Positions 16,705 to 27,093 of a stretch of DNA of 64,000 nt are shown piece after piece; within the stretch, counting starts at the first letter, position 1; each line of letters starts with the position of its first letter. This DNA is from Methanolobus psychrotolerans (GTDB taxonomy: Archaea; Halobacteriota; Methanosarcinia; Methanosarcinales; Methanosarcinaceae): contig NZ_MBKP01000004.1 in NCBI RefSeq assembly GCF_002243045.1, positions 62,001 to 126,000 on the forward strand, read 5' to 3'. The notes under the pieces are model-generated. The model had not been told where the DNA came from, did not search any database, and saw only the letters and a list, made by a program, of their open reading frames with translations. Position numbers and translations under genes: made by a program.

Positions 16705-18149
16705 TCAATGTCTGAATGGTACAACTGGCGCAGGTCCTTAAGCCCCAATTTCAGCATGGCAAGGCGGCTAACTCCAAGTCCCCATGCAAGTACGGGATAT
16801 TTGATTCCCAGCGGGTGTGTAACTTCTTTCCTGAAAACGCCTGCTCCTCCGAGTTCAACCCATCCAAGGCCGTCCACGTATACTTCAGGCTCAACACTTG
16901 GTTCGGTGTATGGGAAGTATCCCGGCCTGAACCGTACATCCTCAAAGCCCATCCTGTGATAGAACTCAGAAAGACATCCTAATAAATTTGAGAATGACAT
17001 GTCTTTGTCCATCACAACACCTTCGAGCTGTTCGAACTCGGGTGTGTGTGTAGGGTCGATAGTTTCCCTGCGGTATGCCCTGTCTATTGAGAAAGCCTTT
17101 ATAGGAGGTTCCGGGTTGTCTGCAAGGTATTTGATTGTCAATGCAGTTGTATGTGTTCTTAAGACATTCTTGCAGGCAATCTCCTCGCTCCATTTACTCC
17201 CCCATCCGGTTGATCCCGTCTCTCCGCCGTGCTCATGCATGGCACATACATTATCCTTGTATTCTTCTGGAAGTTCTGATGTGCTGGAAAGGTGGAAAGT
17301 ATCCTGCATTTCCCTTGCAGGGTGGTCTTGTGGCTGGAACAGTGAATCGAAGTTCCAGAATGAACTCTGTATTGCCTCTCCCTTGATCTCAGTGAATCCC
17401 ATATCCAGGAAAATACGTCTCATCTCATCGATAAGGCGCTGGTATGGATGTATCTTTGCTCCGTATACTGGTTTTGGAGTTGTATGAATGTTATAGGGTC
17501 TGAACTTCTTATTTTTCCACTCGCCACTCTTCAGGAGTTCGGATGTTATCTGCGCAAGCTCTTCTTCGATCACGATACCTGCGGCAGCAAGTTTTTTTCC
17601 ATCTGCCGTGACCTTGATCTTCCTTTGTTTGTTCTCGCTCTTTGCCACAAGCTTGCGTTTGATGAGGTCGTTGATAATTCCTTCATCTGCTCCAAGATCA
17701 TCGAACGCCTTCTCTCCCCCTGCAAATGCAACCAGTGTTTTTTCATCAGCACCTGTTTGAGCGTCTCCTATTGGAATTATCATACCTTTGTCGATCCCTG
17801 CCCATCCTTTGCGGCGCAGCCACCCAGTAGCAATGCCCACAAGGGCCGGTGAGAACTTTTCTTTAAGTTCCTCCATGGATGCAGGTTCGAATATGGCATT
17901 GATAATCTGTCTTTCAGGAAGTCCTTCTTCAGCGTACTTCTTTCCTTCTGCAGTAAGTCCAAAAATGTCGGTAACAGTTTCCTCTACCTGCACAAGCCCT
18001 TTCTCTTCAAGCAAAAAGGCGGCTTGCATTGCAGTTTCCATTTTCATTCCGGCCTTTTCAGCTAACTCACCGGGGCTTGCATCATCTAGATTTTCCAATG
18101 TTATCAATACATTCTTCTCATTGGATGTAAGGTTGTACTGGGAGCTCAT
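16671..18149 (-). CDS. pheS: phenylalanyl-tRNA synthetase alpha subunit
   Basis: A 492-residue class II synthetase subunit of the archaeal/eukaryal type. Two or three winged-helix modules fill the first 200 residues; the catalytic core follows with [11 protein letters not shown] (motif 2 region), [12 protein letters not shown] and [12 protein letters not shown], and motif 3 in [12 protein letters not shown]. It forms an alpha2-beta2 enzyme with PheT, which is not in the window. It begins 11 bases after the stop of trpS on the same strand, so the two synthetases form an operon. Its last codons form the hairpins described at 16661-16704. Confidence 0.95.
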   Translation of the reverse strand: MSSQYNLTSNEKNVLITLENLDDASPGELAEKAGMKMETAMQAAFLLEEKGLVQVEETVTDIFGLTAEGKKYAEEGLPERQIINAIFEPASMEELKEKFSPALVGIATGWLRRKGWAGIDKGMIIPIGDAQTGADEKTLVAFAGGEKAFDDLGADEGIINDLIKRKLVAKSENKQRKIKVTADGKKLAAAGIVIEEELAQITSELLKSGEWKNKKFRPYNIHTTPKPVYGAKIHPYQRLIDEMRRIFLDMGFTEIKGEAIQSSFWNFDSLFQPQDHPAREMQDTFHLSSTSELPEEYKDNVCAMHEHGGETGSTGWGSKWSEEIACKNVLRTHTTALTIKYLADNPEPPIKAFSIDRAYRRETIDPTHTPEFEQLEGVVMDKDMSFSNLLGCLSEFYHRMGFEDVRFRPGYFPYTEPSVEPEVYVDGLGWVELGGAGVFRKEVTHPLGIKYPVLAWGLGVSRLAMLKLGLKDLRQLYHSDIDWLRKSQVCQL

Positions 18150-18160
18150 AATTACACCTG

Positions 18161-19462
18161 TTAAATTGATACGTATTCATCAAGTCTGTCTCTGGCAACT
18201 TCACGCAGTTCCTGATGCTCTTTGAGGAATTTTTCTGTCCTCTCAGCTGCAAGGGCTTTGCAGTTTCCACAAACTCTGCTACCCTGACGGCATTCTGTGT
18301 AGATCTGTGCCAGTTCCTCATCGTCTTCCACAAGATGGAAAAGGAACATTTCATAGACAGAACATTTCTCTGGTTCGCCACCAAGTTTCTTCTGTTCTTC
18401 AAGTGTCATCCTGCCGCCGGTCTTTGCCCTCTTCACCTTCTTTGCTGCACCAGCCGGGTTTTCAGTGAGTGATATATAACTTTCAGGAACACTGCTTGAC
18501 ATCTTTCCGCCCTGCAATCCTGACATAAAACGGTGATATGTTGAGGAGGGTGGTACGAATGCATACCCTCCTGCTTCAAGTTCTACTTCCCTTACAGTCT
18601 TCAGAAGCAGTTCATAATTATCAGTATCAAAGATATCAACATGTCCATCAAAGAGTTTTGTCTTTCCGGGGATACGCTCACTCAGTTCTTTCAGGGCTTC
18701 TTCTGGAGCTGCCTTGCTGCGGACACTTAAGTATTTATTTCCTTTATTGTCTTCCCTGCCTTCTATCTTGAACATGTTCATCTTGTGGCCCAGACCTCTT
18801 GTCAGGCGAATGTGCGGGTCCTGGTCTGCACCAACAGGTATGACAGTTGGTTTTGGTCCGCCGTACTCTTCAAGCTGAGGGTGGAGTATGTCTGCACTCT
18901 GGGTGACTGCGCTGAGCATGTGTGAGACGCTGGTCTCACCTGTGAATCCGTAGATAGCACTAAGTTCCGAGAAATTTGCCTTTGAGCCAAGTTCAAATGC
19001 AAGGTCTTTGACCTGCTCTGATCCTGACTGGAAGTAAATATGTCCATCAGGTTCAAAACCAAGGGCAATGAGACTGATTATGTATTCGTTTATGCCTATG
19101 TCCCTGCATTTTTCCCATGACATTCCCCTGACTGAATGTGCTTCACGGTCCGCGATGCCGACAAAGGCATCTCCGCCCTGTTGCTGATGCCATATGATCT
19201 CTTCCATCACCATTTTGTGTCCGAGGTGTATCTTCCCGGAAGGCATGAACCCGCTCATGACCGAGAACGGTTTTTTATTCTTCATTGCATCGTTTATCAG
19301 GTCATAACTGCGGTGTCCGAAAATGATCTTACGGTTCATGAACTTGTGAGGATTCTCTATCTCCCGGACCATTTCATCAAATGGCAGTATTCCAAATTCA
19401 TCGAATAACTTGGAATAATCGTCAATGTTCAATGCGCTCCATGGGTCGATCTTCATGTTCAT
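18161..19462 (-). CDS. trpS: tryptophanyl-tRNA synthetase
   Basis: A 433-residue class I synthetase. The HIGH-like motif is in [14 protein letters not shown] near residue 75 and the KMSKS loop is KMSSSVPES near residue 320. The C-terminal region has a C-G-x-C pair (RVCGNCKAL). The length fits archaeal TrpS with its N-terminal extension. ATG 19460-19462 is chosen because AGAGGA lies five bases ahead. It is the first gene of the trpS-pheS operon. Confidence 0.95.
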   Translation of the reverse strand: MNMKIDPWSALNIDDYSKLFDEFGILPFDEMVREIENPHKFMNRKIIFGHRSYDLINDAMKNKKPFSVMSGFMPSGKIHLGHKMVMEEIIWHQQQGGDAFVGIADREAHSVRGMSWEKCRDIGINEYIISLIALGFEPDGHIYFQSGSEQVKDLAFELGSKANFSELSAIYGFTGETSVSHMLSAVTQSADILHPQLEEYGGPKPTVIPVGADQDPHIRLTRGLGHKMNMFKIEGREDNKGNKYLSVRSKAAPEEALKELSERIPGKTKLFDGHVDIFDTDNYELLLKTVREVELEAGGYAFVPPSSTYHRFMSGLQGGKMSSSVPESYISLTENPAGAAKKVKRAKTGGRMTLEEQKKLGGEPEKCSVYEMFLFHLVEDDEELAQIYTECRQGSRVCGNCKALAAERTEKFLKEHQELREVARDRLDEYVSI

Positions 19463-19684
19463 ATATGTCCTCTTAGCTTTCCGGTTCTCGGATATCTTTT
19501 TTACTTAGTGTCAGGCACTTAAAATTGTTAGTAAAAATACCTTGTGATATGTAAAGGTTCTTATTGCAGCTTTGCAGTCAACACTATAATATTAATTTAA
19601 TTTATCGTAAATATTAAGTATAATTAACGTAATTTCTTACTGTTCATTTTTACTTGCTAGTGTGGATTACGTGAGGATTAAGGC

Positions 19685-20227
19685 ATGGATATAACTTTCT
19701 TTCATTTTGGAGCATTGTTCTTTGGTTTGGTGGCATTATATAATTTGTATTCTGCGCATAAATATGGGGAAAGCTATTTGCCTGTGATCGTGGGTACGAT
19801 GATGTTCATTTCATTAGTATTAATCATCATTTTTCCCTGGCAATATGGCTACATTGCTTTCATGCTTACTGCAATATTCTCTGTTACAAAATACAGAAGG
19901 GTCCACGATATTAATAAAAAGAAAATGAAAAGGTATATGGACGATTCAAAAAACAATGAATCATTAAAACCTATAGATTATTTCACTGGATGGAAATTAC
20001 TTCATCGTTTAAATAAAAAATATGGTCCCAATAAAGCTTCACTTATCAACTCATTCTTTATGTGGGTGTTCGGTATCCTTCTGATATGTATATCCCGATA
20101 TATGTGGCCTGACATATTCTCAAATCTCCGTTACATTGCATTTATCATGACATTGGTGGTGCTTGGATTTTACTGGCAGAACAAAAAGCTTCTTGAAAGT
20201 CTTGATTCAGGCGATGCCAGCAAGTAA
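19685..20227 (+). CDS. membrane protein of unknown function
   Basis: A 180-residue protein with four predicted membrane helices: two at residues 4-24 and 30-50 plus a closely following third, then a long basic cytoplasmic loop rich in Lys and Asp (residues 75-125), then two late helices. No motif recalls a known transporter or enzyme. The upstream 220 bases are AT-rich and should hold the promoter. It converges with the radical SAM gene 17 bases away. Confidence 0.7.
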   Translation: MDITFFHFGALFFGLVALYNLYSAHKYGESYLPVIVGTMMFISLVLIIIFPWQYGYIAFMLTAIFSVTKYRRVHDINKKKMKRYMDDSKNNESLKPIDYFTGWKLLHRLNKKYGPNKASLINSFFMWVFGILLICISRYMWPDIFSNLRYIAFIMTLVVLGFYWQNKKLLESLDSGDASK

Positions 20228-20244
20228 AAGAAAAGTAAAAATGA

Positions 20245-21447
20245 TTAGGATTGAACCTTATCGATATCATAAGGCTTCGATGCATCTTCAGGTATCTTGT
20301 CCACAAGAAGCAGATACTCTTTTTCCTGCATCAGGCATGTTCCGCGCTGGCCTCGGAATCGTTTATCCTTACGTATCTTGCTCCATACATCCTTTATGGA
20401 GCTGTCCTGTATGTTACCATAGCTGAATGGAATGTAGGGGCAGGGTTTTACCAAACCGTCAACGCATACATGCATCCACCTCTGGCCTGCCATGCAGCCA
20501 AGCATCTTTCCCTCAAAGTAAGAGTTAGCAAAAATGCGTGGTCCACCTTTGGTGGAATTGATGCGGTGATACATCTCAAGTACTTTCTGCCTATCGTCTT
20601 GGGATATTATGGGGTCATCTTTCTTCTTTGGAACGGATTCCCACAGAGAAAACTCATGAACTCCTATATCTTTTGCCAGCTCGTACATTGCAGGAAGTTC
20701 ATCTATGTTCTTTGGTGAGACGTGGGTTGCCATTGTAACAAGTAACCCAGCTTCAAGTCCCATTCTCATTGCATTTGTCGCTATCTCAAAAGCACCGTCC
20801 AGGCGACGTACTGCATCATGCTTTGAAGGGTCTGTGGAATATATGCTGACAAGCAGGTTGTATAATCCTGCTTCCTTGAGGCGCCTTGCAGTCTCAGACG
20901 TCATCTCAGTACCCGGGGTGTACATATTGACAATAGCACGCTCCTTGTCAACGTAACTGATGAGCTCGTAGATATCTTCCCGTAGCATTGGGTCCCCTTC
21001 AGTGAATACAATGACCATTGCTCCCATGTCAAGCACGTCATCTATGGCCTTTTTTATAGTTTCGATGTCCAGGTCCCCTTCTCCTCCGCTGACCACGCAA
21101 TGCTCACAATTGCATTTGCAGTTGCGTGTTATCTCAAAGGAAACAGTTTCAGGGACATATCTTCCCAATGCTATCTGTGTTTCGGCCAGCAGTAACCGGT
21201 TGAACGCTTTACTGGGTATGGGTGGCACCCATGTGGATGCTATTACTGTATCGTCATCCACAAAAGCAGGTTTTTCCTCCTTTAACCTTTCATTGATCTT
21301 CTTTAAAAAAGAATCACAAGCCTTGCGTAAAGCTCCATATGCCTTAAGCTGAACAAAGTCCGCTTTTTTATCCATTTTGATTGAAAGTCCGGGTATTGAA
21401 ACCAATGTAATATCTTTGTTATCTGAACCTTTCTGATCGGCTTTCAT
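20245..21447 (-). CDS. radical SAM protein with SPASM-like C-terminus
   Basis: A 400-residue enzyme. The radical SAM cluster motif C-x3-C-x2-C is C110, C114, C117 (NCKCNCEHC; C112 is extra), followed by TEGDP as the SAM-binding GGE-like strand. The C-terminus has CMAGQRWMHVCVDGLVKPCPY and a last cysteine in RGTCLM, as in SPASM/twitch auxiliary-cluster enzymes related to heme (AhbD/NirJ) and peptide-modifying proteins. The substrate is unknown. The start codon follows the stop of the KaiC-like gene without a gap (TAA ATG), so the two are translationally coupled. Confidence 0.88.
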   Translation of the reverse strand: MKADQKGSDNKDITLVSIPGLSIKMDKKADFVQLKAYGALRKACDSFLKKINERLKEEKPAFVDDDTVIASTWVPPIPSKAFNRLLLAETQIALGRYVPETVSFEITRNCKCNCEHCVVSGGEGDLDIETIKKAIDDVLDMGAMVIVFTEGDPMLREDIYELISYVDKERAIVNMYTPGTEMTSETARRLKEAGLYNLLVSIYSTDPSKHDAVRRLDGAFEIATNAMRMGLEAGLLVTMATHVSPKNIDELPAMYELAKDIGVHEFSLWESVPKKKDDPIISQDDRQKVLEMYHRINSTKGGPRIFANSYFEGKMLGCMAGQRWMHVCVDGLVKPCPYIPFSYGNIQDSSIKDVWSKIRKDKRFRGQRGTCLMQEKEYLLLVDKIPEDASKPYDIDKVQS

Positions 21448-22233
21448 TTACTCTTCCCCTAAAATCGAAAATCTTTCCAAGGAGAATACGTCCGCTTCCT
21501 TGCTGATAACAGATTCAGATGGGTACACAATAATGCCTTTATCAGTTATCACATATGGCCGAAGCGCTTCATCATGTTTGACGCCCCGCATTTTCAGTAT
21601 CTCAAGGGACCTGATCCGTTCTCCACCAATCCTGAATACCTTAAGGCAGATAACTCCTTCGGCAAGGTATTCCTCTACACTGAAATTGTTAGGGTCTTTA
21701 TTTACCTCGCTCGTTATTATGGTGGTACAATCAAAACTTTCAACATTTTTTATGAATTCGAGGATAATATGTCTCACATTTACAGGGTCAGGGGATATCT
21801 TAAGCGATGTCATTGAATCAATAAAAAGACGTTTAGCATCAATTTCCCGGATGCTTGCGTATATTTGTTTCAGCACGGTTTCAAGGGTTGCGTTCTCATG
21901 ATCTTCCTGCTTGTCAGGTTCCATGGTTTTTTTTATATAACGGCCATATGCAATGGGGTCGACCCTTATTAAGCGGAGTTTGTTTTCCTTAATGAGACGT
22001 TCCATATCCCATCCGTATCTCCACATATTTCTCATAATGCGTCCGGGCGTCTCTTCAAAAGTGACATAGACTCCCGGCTCATTGTAATTAGTTATTCCCG
22101 AATACAGGTAATGTGAGCCAAAAGTAGATTTTCCTGCGCCAGGTCCTCCTGTCAGGAGAATTACATCGTTTTCAATAAATCCGCCTTCGATAAGTTCATC
22201 AAAGCCTGGTATTCCTGTAGGTACTCGTGCCAT
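21448..22233 (-). CDS. KaiC-like / RAD55 family ATPase
   Basis: A 261-residue single RecA-fold domain. Walker A is TGGPGAGKST near residue 28, the catalytic glutamates follow in VTFEETPGR near residue 60, and Walker B ends the strand KRLFIDSM near residue 140. KaiC-like archaeal ATPases act in signalling and often partner other enzymes. Its stop abuts the radical SAM start, a strong hint of a shared process. A basal element TTTATATAAAC lies upstream near 22283-22295 on this strand. Confidence 0.85.
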   Translation of the reverse strand: MARVPTGIPGFDELIEGGFIENDVILLTGGPGAGKSTFGSHYLYSGITNYNEPGVYVTFEETPGRIMRNMWRYGWDMERLIKENKLRLIRVDPIAYGRYIKKTMEPDKQEDHENATLETVLKQIYASIREIDAKRLFIDSMTSLKISPDPVNVRHIILEFIKNVESFDCTTIITSEVNKDPNNFSVEEYLAEGVICLKVFRIGGERIRSLEILKMRGVKHDEALRPYVITDKGIIVYPSESVISKEADVFSLERFSILGEE

Positions 22234-22341
22234 ATATTTCCTCGGGAAATTATTTAGAGCGGTTTAATAGAATTCCCGCGCAATTTATATAAACAATTGC
22301 TTCTGAAAAAAAGAGATAATTGATACCTGTTTGCTCAGGTA

Positions 22342-22950
22342 TCACACTTTCTCGGCAAATGCAAGGGTTCCGCTGATTCTCTTGACTCTGATCTTGAGAG
22401 TTTCACCCTTTGCAGCACCTGGTACAAATATGGTGAATTTGTCCATCTTTGCAATTCCATCGCCTTTGGAACCGACTGCATCAATACGAACATCGTATTC
22501 TTTACCTTCTTCAATGGAGTCTTGTTTGACAGGTGCACTGGCACGTCTTTTCTTCACAGGTCTGTGTGCTCCGCAAGCTGAGCACTTCAACACTATGATC
22601 CTGTCCATCTTCATAAGCTGGGTATCCGGTCTTCCACATTCTGAACACATGACAAACTCTTCTACATATGCTTCGATGTTCGACTGGAACTGCTCCTTTG
22701 AGAACCTTCCCTGGAATATAGCTCTCATTCCATCTATCTTACCTGCAGTACCCATTTCACGTGTAAGGTACTTCATCAGATGGTCAGGGTCCCTGTTCAC
22801 AACATCTGCAATGTTGTTGAAATTATCAAGGATCGTGGTCTTACCTTCCACCATAATTTTAGGTTCAGGGATTACGAAACGGGCATCCGTAGTCTCCATG
22901 TCAGGTAAGTTTGCTATTGCACGATCCAGAAGCGCTTCGTAATCTTCCAT
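22342..22950 (-). CDS. translation initiation factor aIF2 beta with TRAM domain
   Basis: A 202-residue protein. The aIF2-beta part has the helical N-terminus, the core [17 protein letters not shown] and a C4 zinc ribbon (C-x2-C near residue 99, CSACG near residue 117). A C-terminal TRAM domain follows ([11 protein letters not shown] ... TLKIRVKRI), an RNA-binding addition seen in Methanosarcina relatives. aIF2 carries initiator tRNA to the small subunit. It lies 27 bases downstream of L10e on the same strand. Confidence 0.93.
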   Translation of the reverse strand: MEDYEALLDRAIANLPDMETTDARFVIPEPKIMVEGKTTILDNFNNIADVVNRDPDHLMKYLTREMGTAGKIDGMRAIFQGRFSKEQFQSNIEAYVEEFVMCSECGRPDTQLMKMDRIIVLKCSACGAHRPVKKRRASAPVKQDSIEEGKEYDVRIDAVGSKGDGIAKMDKFTIFVPGAAKGETLKIRVKRISGTLAFAEKV

Positions 22951-22977
22951 CTTTAATCCCTCGTTGTTATCTAATAC

Positions 22978-23496
22978 TTACTTTACAAGTTCCTGTCCCT
23001 GATCTACTACAATCCTGACAGGTGTTGGCAGTTTATGGCCTGCTTTTCGAAGTGCATCTTTTGCCATTACAAAGTGCTCTTTGTTTACAGAGATTGTAAA
23101 TATCTTCTGGCCGGCTGAAACTCTTGCTGCAGTTCCGACGTTCTTTCCGTATGCACCACGCATACCACTTGATACACGGTCTGCACCTGCTCCGGTAGCT
23201 TGCTTGTTCTCCCTGAGAACCTCGTGTGGGTAAACTCTCAGTTTGATGTGGAAACCCGTACGTCCTGCAGCGTTCGTCATTGCCCTGTTGGCAGTTATAC
23301 GTGCAGCTTCAAGTGAAGTGTGACGTAACTGGCATCTTTCGTTTGCTATAAGTGTGACCTTTATAGGGAACTCTGCACTTTTGTTGCCCATGTCGTAGTG
23401 AATAACCTGACTTCCAGGTACTCCACCCATGTATTTCCTTCTTGTGAATGAACGTTGTCTGACGTTCCTATACATACTTGCTGGTTTTCTTACCAT
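22978..23496 (-). CDS. rpl10e: 50S ribosomal protein L10e
   Basis: A 172-residue protein of the L10e (L16) family with the typical basic start [20 protein letters not shown] and central [19 protein letters not shown]. The loop [17 protein letters not shown] lies at the ribosomal peptidyl-transferase side. It leads an operon with aIF2-beta. The 185 bases upstream include TATA-like segments near 23580-23590. Confidence 0.96.
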   Translation of the reverse strand: MVRKPASMYRNVRQRSFTRRKYMGGVPGSQVIHYDMGNKSAEFPIKVTLIANERCQLRHTSLEAARITANRAMTNAAGRTGFHIKLRVYPHEVLRENKQATGAGADRVSSGMRGAYGKNVGTAARVSAGQKIFTISVNKEHFVMAKDALRKAGHKLPTPVRIVVDQGQELVK

Positions 23497-23681
23497 GAAC
23501 TAAAATCTCCTCGAATTGATTATTGCAATAAAGCATGATACTATTAAAAGTACCGCTGGTTTTTCCGCATCTTAATTGATATGTATATATTTGTATTTGT
23601 TGATGTTGCTTATCAACAATATAGCGTAATCTCGATGGCTGTTCTCATACTACCTTGGTGTTTATAAGCCTTATCACCGGA

Positions 23682-24746
23682 TCAAAGGTCTCCCTTTAAA
23701 TGGGAGGTCAGCAATCCGTAACAACCAGAGAGCATCATATTTCCAAAAGGTGCTGCAAAATGAAGTTTTTCCCATATATTTCGTTCCCTGTCTTCATCTC
23801 TCATGTTCTGCAGGATGTTGCGCCTGGGGCCCGTGATCATTATTGAATGAATTGCTTTTAATCCCATGCTTTCTTTTATATAACATCCGTGTCCGCCTTC
23901 ATTGTAAATATCTTCAAATTTTAGGTTTCCGCAGGCAAAGTCATTGATATGCTGTTGGAGTTTTATTCCGTCAAGGGCTGAAGTGTGATGTTCAAAAAGA
24001 GCTACAATCCTGTTATTGTCAACTATTGCCGCAAGGGTATGTCCGTTCCCTATATTCACGACAATTGCTGGTTGTATGGCTTTAGGATCAAGGAGTGCAC
24101 CAAATATCGCTGCAGGTCCGGTGTCCATTATAACACTATCCTTTTTGCCAATTGTGCGTGACACCGATGCCATGCGGGTGAACTCTTCAGGAATTGCATC
24201 TCCTTTATAGGCAAACCTGCCAAAGTCTCCTCCTTCATCAATCAGTCTTTCAAATATCCTGAACCTATAAATGCGGTTACTTATGTCCGGCGAATTTCCG
24301 TGGTCCTGCACAGCCACAGCAACTTTGTCAGGCATATCCTCCCCAAAACTCTGAAGTGCATTCTCTATTGCATTGAGGTCAATGTCCTGTAAAAATATCT
24401 CTTCCAGTTCATCAGGTATGTTCTCACTATCTTTTAATATAATAATTCCCAGTGCTCTTACTTTTTCAAGATCATCCTTTATTGTAAGGGCTGCGTTTTC
24501 AGTAGCGTATACTTTGCAACCCTTTTTAATGTGATCCTTGATAGCTCTTACAGAAGGTCCTCCTCCCATTACATCTCCTTTAAGAACTATATCATGTCCC
24601 ATTTTAGTCGCTTTCTTGATCCTGCCAGCAATAATAACAGTTGGTGATGGCATAACCATCACAAAGCTGTTCTCTACTTCTCTTTCAGTATCGTGCAGGA
24701 GTATGTCCTGAGTACCGGTGCCTACATCAATCGCAAGTATTCTCAT
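23682..24746 (-). CDS. DUF1786 protein, actin-like ATPase fold
   Basis: A 354-residue protein recognised as DUF1786. It begins ILAIDVGTGTQDILL, a phosphate-1 loop of the actin/sugar-kinase fold, has MDTGPAAIFGALLD and VNIGNGHTLAAIV as the second phosphate and adenosine-type strands, and ends with ITGPRRN. The family is found in methanogens and some bacteria; a link to activating enzymes has been suggested by annotation but no activity is proven. It is divergent from MoaB with a 47-base gap. Confidence 0.8.
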   Translation of the reverse strand: MRILAIDVGTGTQDILLHDTEREVENSFVMVMPSPTVIIAGRIKKATKMGHDIVLKGDVMGGGPSVRAIKDHIKKGCKVYATENAALTIKDDLEKVRALGIIILKDSENIPDELEEIFLQDIDLNAIENALQSFGEDMPDKVAVAVQDHGNSPDISNRIYRFRIFERLIDEGGDFGRFAYKGDAIPEEFTRMASVSRTIGKKDSVIMDTGPAAIFGALLDPKAIQPAIVVNIGNGHTLAAIVDNNRIVALFEHHTSALDGIKLQQHINDFACGNLKFEDIYNEGGHGCYIKESMGLKAIHSIMITGPRRNILQNMRDEDRERNIWEKLHFAAPFGNMMLSGCYGLLTSHLKGDL

Positions 24747-24793
24747 GCTTATATCGAGTGATTCTTATACTTATTCAGGTATAAATACTTCGT

Positions 24794-25333
24794 ATGAGCA
24801 GCCCAACAACAAGAGAACATAAAAAAGATGCAGAGGGTTCTTATTCTTTTTACCTGATCACAATTTCAACTTCAAGGTATGAGAAACATGGAAGTGTTTT
24901 ATCTCCCGATGATGCAGAAGACGTTTCTGGAAAACTGATGCATGATCTCGTCCTTTCAAAAGGTCATCATGTTTCAAAATATGAGCTTGTTCCAGATAAC
25001 CCTTCGGTTATAATCGGTTCTGTGCACCATGCTCTTGACTCAGATGCAGATATTATAATAACAAGTGGCGGTACAGGACTAGCTTCAAAGGATGTGACTA
25101 TAGAATCACTTGTGCCCATGTTTGAAAAAGAAATTCCCGGATTTGGTGAACTGTTCAGGTATAAAAGTATAGGACAGATCGGAAGTTCAGTTATCCTTAC
25201 GCGGGCATCAGCTGGCTTGCTTAAAGGCAAAATTATCTTCTGCCTTCCAGGTTCCCCTTCAGCAGTCGAACTTGCGTTGAGTGAGATTATCCTTCTGGAG
25301 GCTGGCCATCTTGTGAAACATGCTCGTCAGTAA
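24794..25333 (+). CDS. moaB: molybdopterin adenylyltransferase-like MoaB
   Basis: A 179-residue MoaB/MogA-fold protein. The molybdopterin-binding signature ITSGGTGLASKDVT is near residue 97 and FCLPGSPSAVELAL near residue 155. It adenylates molybdopterin or prepares it for metal insertion by MoeA, which is encoded at 29369-30553. Methanogens need molybdo- or tungstopterin for formylmethanofuran dehydrogenase. The N-terminal region is about ten residues longer than usual. Confidence 0.92.
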   Translation: MSSPTTREHKKDAEGSYSFYLITISTSRYEKHGSVLSPDDAEDVSGKLMHDLVLSKGHHVSKYELVPDNPSVIIGSVHHALDSDADIIITSGGTGLASKDVTIESLVPMFEKEIPGFGELFRYKSIGQIGSSVILTRASAGLLKGKIIFCLPGSPSAVELALSEIILLEAGHLVKHARQ

Positions 25334-25512
25334 CCAAAAAAGGTTTATAGTGTGTCCTTTATTTAAGCAAGGTGTGCTAAAAGGCACTTTTATATATGTT
25401 AGTATTTATATATTGTACAGGATTTCATATATATCTCAATCATTCCTTTACCGCAAATCGGGAATTTCGTTAAAGGGTAAATCCTATATACAATCCCAAT
25501 GAAGAGGGAAAC

Positions 25513-26211
25513 ATGTCCGGCTACTCTTTAGGTATCAAGGAACTGGATGAACTGCTTGGCAGTATCCGGGAAGGAACCAATCTGATGATGATAGGTCCTC
25601 CTATGAGCCGCAAAGATGATCTGCTGAATGCAATTATTTATAATAGTTACAGTTCGGATGATTCCGCCATTCTTGTTTCCACTCGCGAACCAGGGGAACG
25701 CGTACTTGGTTGGTTTGAGGATAACGGTATGGACATTTCAAATGCCGATATTGGTGTCGTTGACTGTGTAACCAAAACGCTTGGGCTGAGTGCAGGCGAT
25801 ACTGATAAGATCAAGAGGGCGTCAAGTCCTGTCGACCTTACAGGTATTGGGGTCAAGATCAGTCAGTTCTTTGAAGAAATGCTGGTGAGAAAGCAGAAGC
25901 AAAAAATACATCTGTGTATTAATTCGCTGTCTACCATTCTCATGTATTCGAACATACAGACAGTTTTCAGGTTCCTTCACGTATTTACCGGACGCGTCAA
26001 AGCAGCTAATGGATTTGGTCTTTATGTTGTAGAGGACGAGATGCATGATGTACAGACCATAGCTACGCTGAAACAGCTCTTTGATGGTATGATCGAGATA
26101 AAGGCAGTAGGAGATGCTTATGCCATGAGGGTAGTAGGAATGACCTCAAAACCTACGCCATGGTTTGAGTACAGTATTGACGGGAAGGATATATCCCTCA
26201 AGAGAACATAA
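25513..26211 (+). CDS. degenerate RAD55/KaiC-like protein
   Basis: A 232-residue RecA-fold protein beginning SLGIKELDELLG as KaiC-like proteins do. The Walker A region is IGPPMSRKDD near residue 27: the lysine remains but the second glycine and the following Ser/Thr are Arg and Asp, so ATP turnover is doubtful. The catalytic-glutamate strand is STREPGER. Such proteins appear as signalling partners in archaea. A GAGGG site precedes the ATG, and the 180 bases upstream carry several TATA-like runs. Possibly a nucleotide-insensitive partner of other KaiC-like ATPases. Confidence 0.75.
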   Translation: MSGYSLGIKELDELLGSIREGTNLMMIGPPMSRKDDLLNAIIYNSYSSDDSAILVSTREPGERVLGWFEDNGMDISNADIGVVDCVTKTLGLSAGDTDKIKRASSPVDLTGIGVKISQFFEEMLVRKQKQKIHLCINSLSTILMYSNIQTVFRFLHVFTGRVKAANGFGLYVVEDEMHDVQTIATLKQLFDGMIEIKAVGDAYAMRVVGMTSKPTPWFEYSIDGKDISLKRT

Positions 26212-26340
26212 TATCTTCTCAAATACCTGAATCTTTAATGTTTCCGGTATATTGCTCATTTTATCTTTTTGAATGGACATGCTTTTTATAGTATCTTACA
26301 ATTGAATCATTTATAGTGGACTATTATCAGGTGTATTATT

Positions 26341-26601
26341 ATGGATAAAGAAAAGTTATATCAGTTAAAAGTTGAAGCCACAAAAATCAAACCGCTTATT
26401 AATATCGGAAAGAACGGTATGACTGAGTCTGTTGTGGAAGAGATTAAAAAGCAGGTAAAGGCAAACCATCTGGTCAAGATAAAAATGTTAAAGACCAGTG
26501 TGGAAGGCGAAGATATCAAAGTATCTGCGGAAAAGCTTGCAGAGGCAACCAAAACAACCCTTATAGATGTAAGGGGAAGCACAGTGGTGCTCTACAAGTA
26601 A
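26341..26601 (+). CDS. YhbY/CRS1-type RNA-binding protein
   Basis: An 86-residue CRM-domain protein. The family pattern is clear: LKVEATKIKPLINIGKNG at the start and LVKIKMLK in the middle, with VRGSTVVLYK at the end (compare the usual G-x-x-x-VLYR). Bacterial YhbY associates with the 50S precursor; archaeal relatives likely bind rRNA. It stands alone and converges with DUF190. Confidence 0.9.
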   Translation: MDKEKLYQLKVEATKIKPLINIGKNGMTESVVEEIKKQVKANHLVKIKMLKTSVEGEDIKVSAEKLAEATKTTLIDVRGSTVVLYK

Positions 26602-26610
26602 TCAGCAAAT

Positions 26611-26943
26611 CTAAATATCTTCTTTAAAACCTTCTCCCGAAACGACCTCTGTCTCCTGGACCATCATCAGTTCCGTTGGCAACATTTCCTTAAGTTTTGG
26701 AATAAGGTTCCTTATTTTTTCTTCCTTGTCCACTGCCTGCACGATCACCGGAAGGTCTATTCCAAGCCTTAGCACGCTTGCAGTGTGTATTTTATGATGG
26801 ATCCCATATCCTTCTATACAATGATGAACCGTGGCACCTGCAATTCCTTCATCCTTCAGGAATTCTATAACGGCATGGTGTGCAGTTTTTCCGTGGTATT
26901 TATCGTTCTCACTAAGATATATCCTCAAAAGCAATGTTCTCAT
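26611..26943 (-). CDS. DUF190 protein, PII-like fold
   Basis: A 110-residue protein of the DUF190 family: LLLRIYLSENDKYHGKTAHHAVIEFL at the start, GIAGATVHHCIEGYG in the middle. Structures of the family resemble the PII signalling trimer. DUF190 genes are often next to or fused with CrcB fluoride channels, and two crcB genes lie 1.7 kb to the right, so a role in anion channel control is a reasonable inference. Confidence 0.88.
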   Translation of the reverse strand: MRTLLLRIYLSENDKYHGKTAHHAVIEFLKDEGIAGATVHHCIEGYGIHHKIHTASVLRLGIDLPVIVQAVDKEEKIRNLIPKLKEMLPTELMMVQETEVVSGEGFKEDI

Positions 26944-27093
26944 GGCCGATTTCCTCTGCTGTATTATATAATGCTTTTAAACGTAACAATACTACATTTG
27001 TTTCCTGGTTATAATTAGTAAAGCCATTCTCAAGTACTTATTGTTCATTCTATTCAGCAACGTTTATAGCATAAATGCGATTACCATATTACT

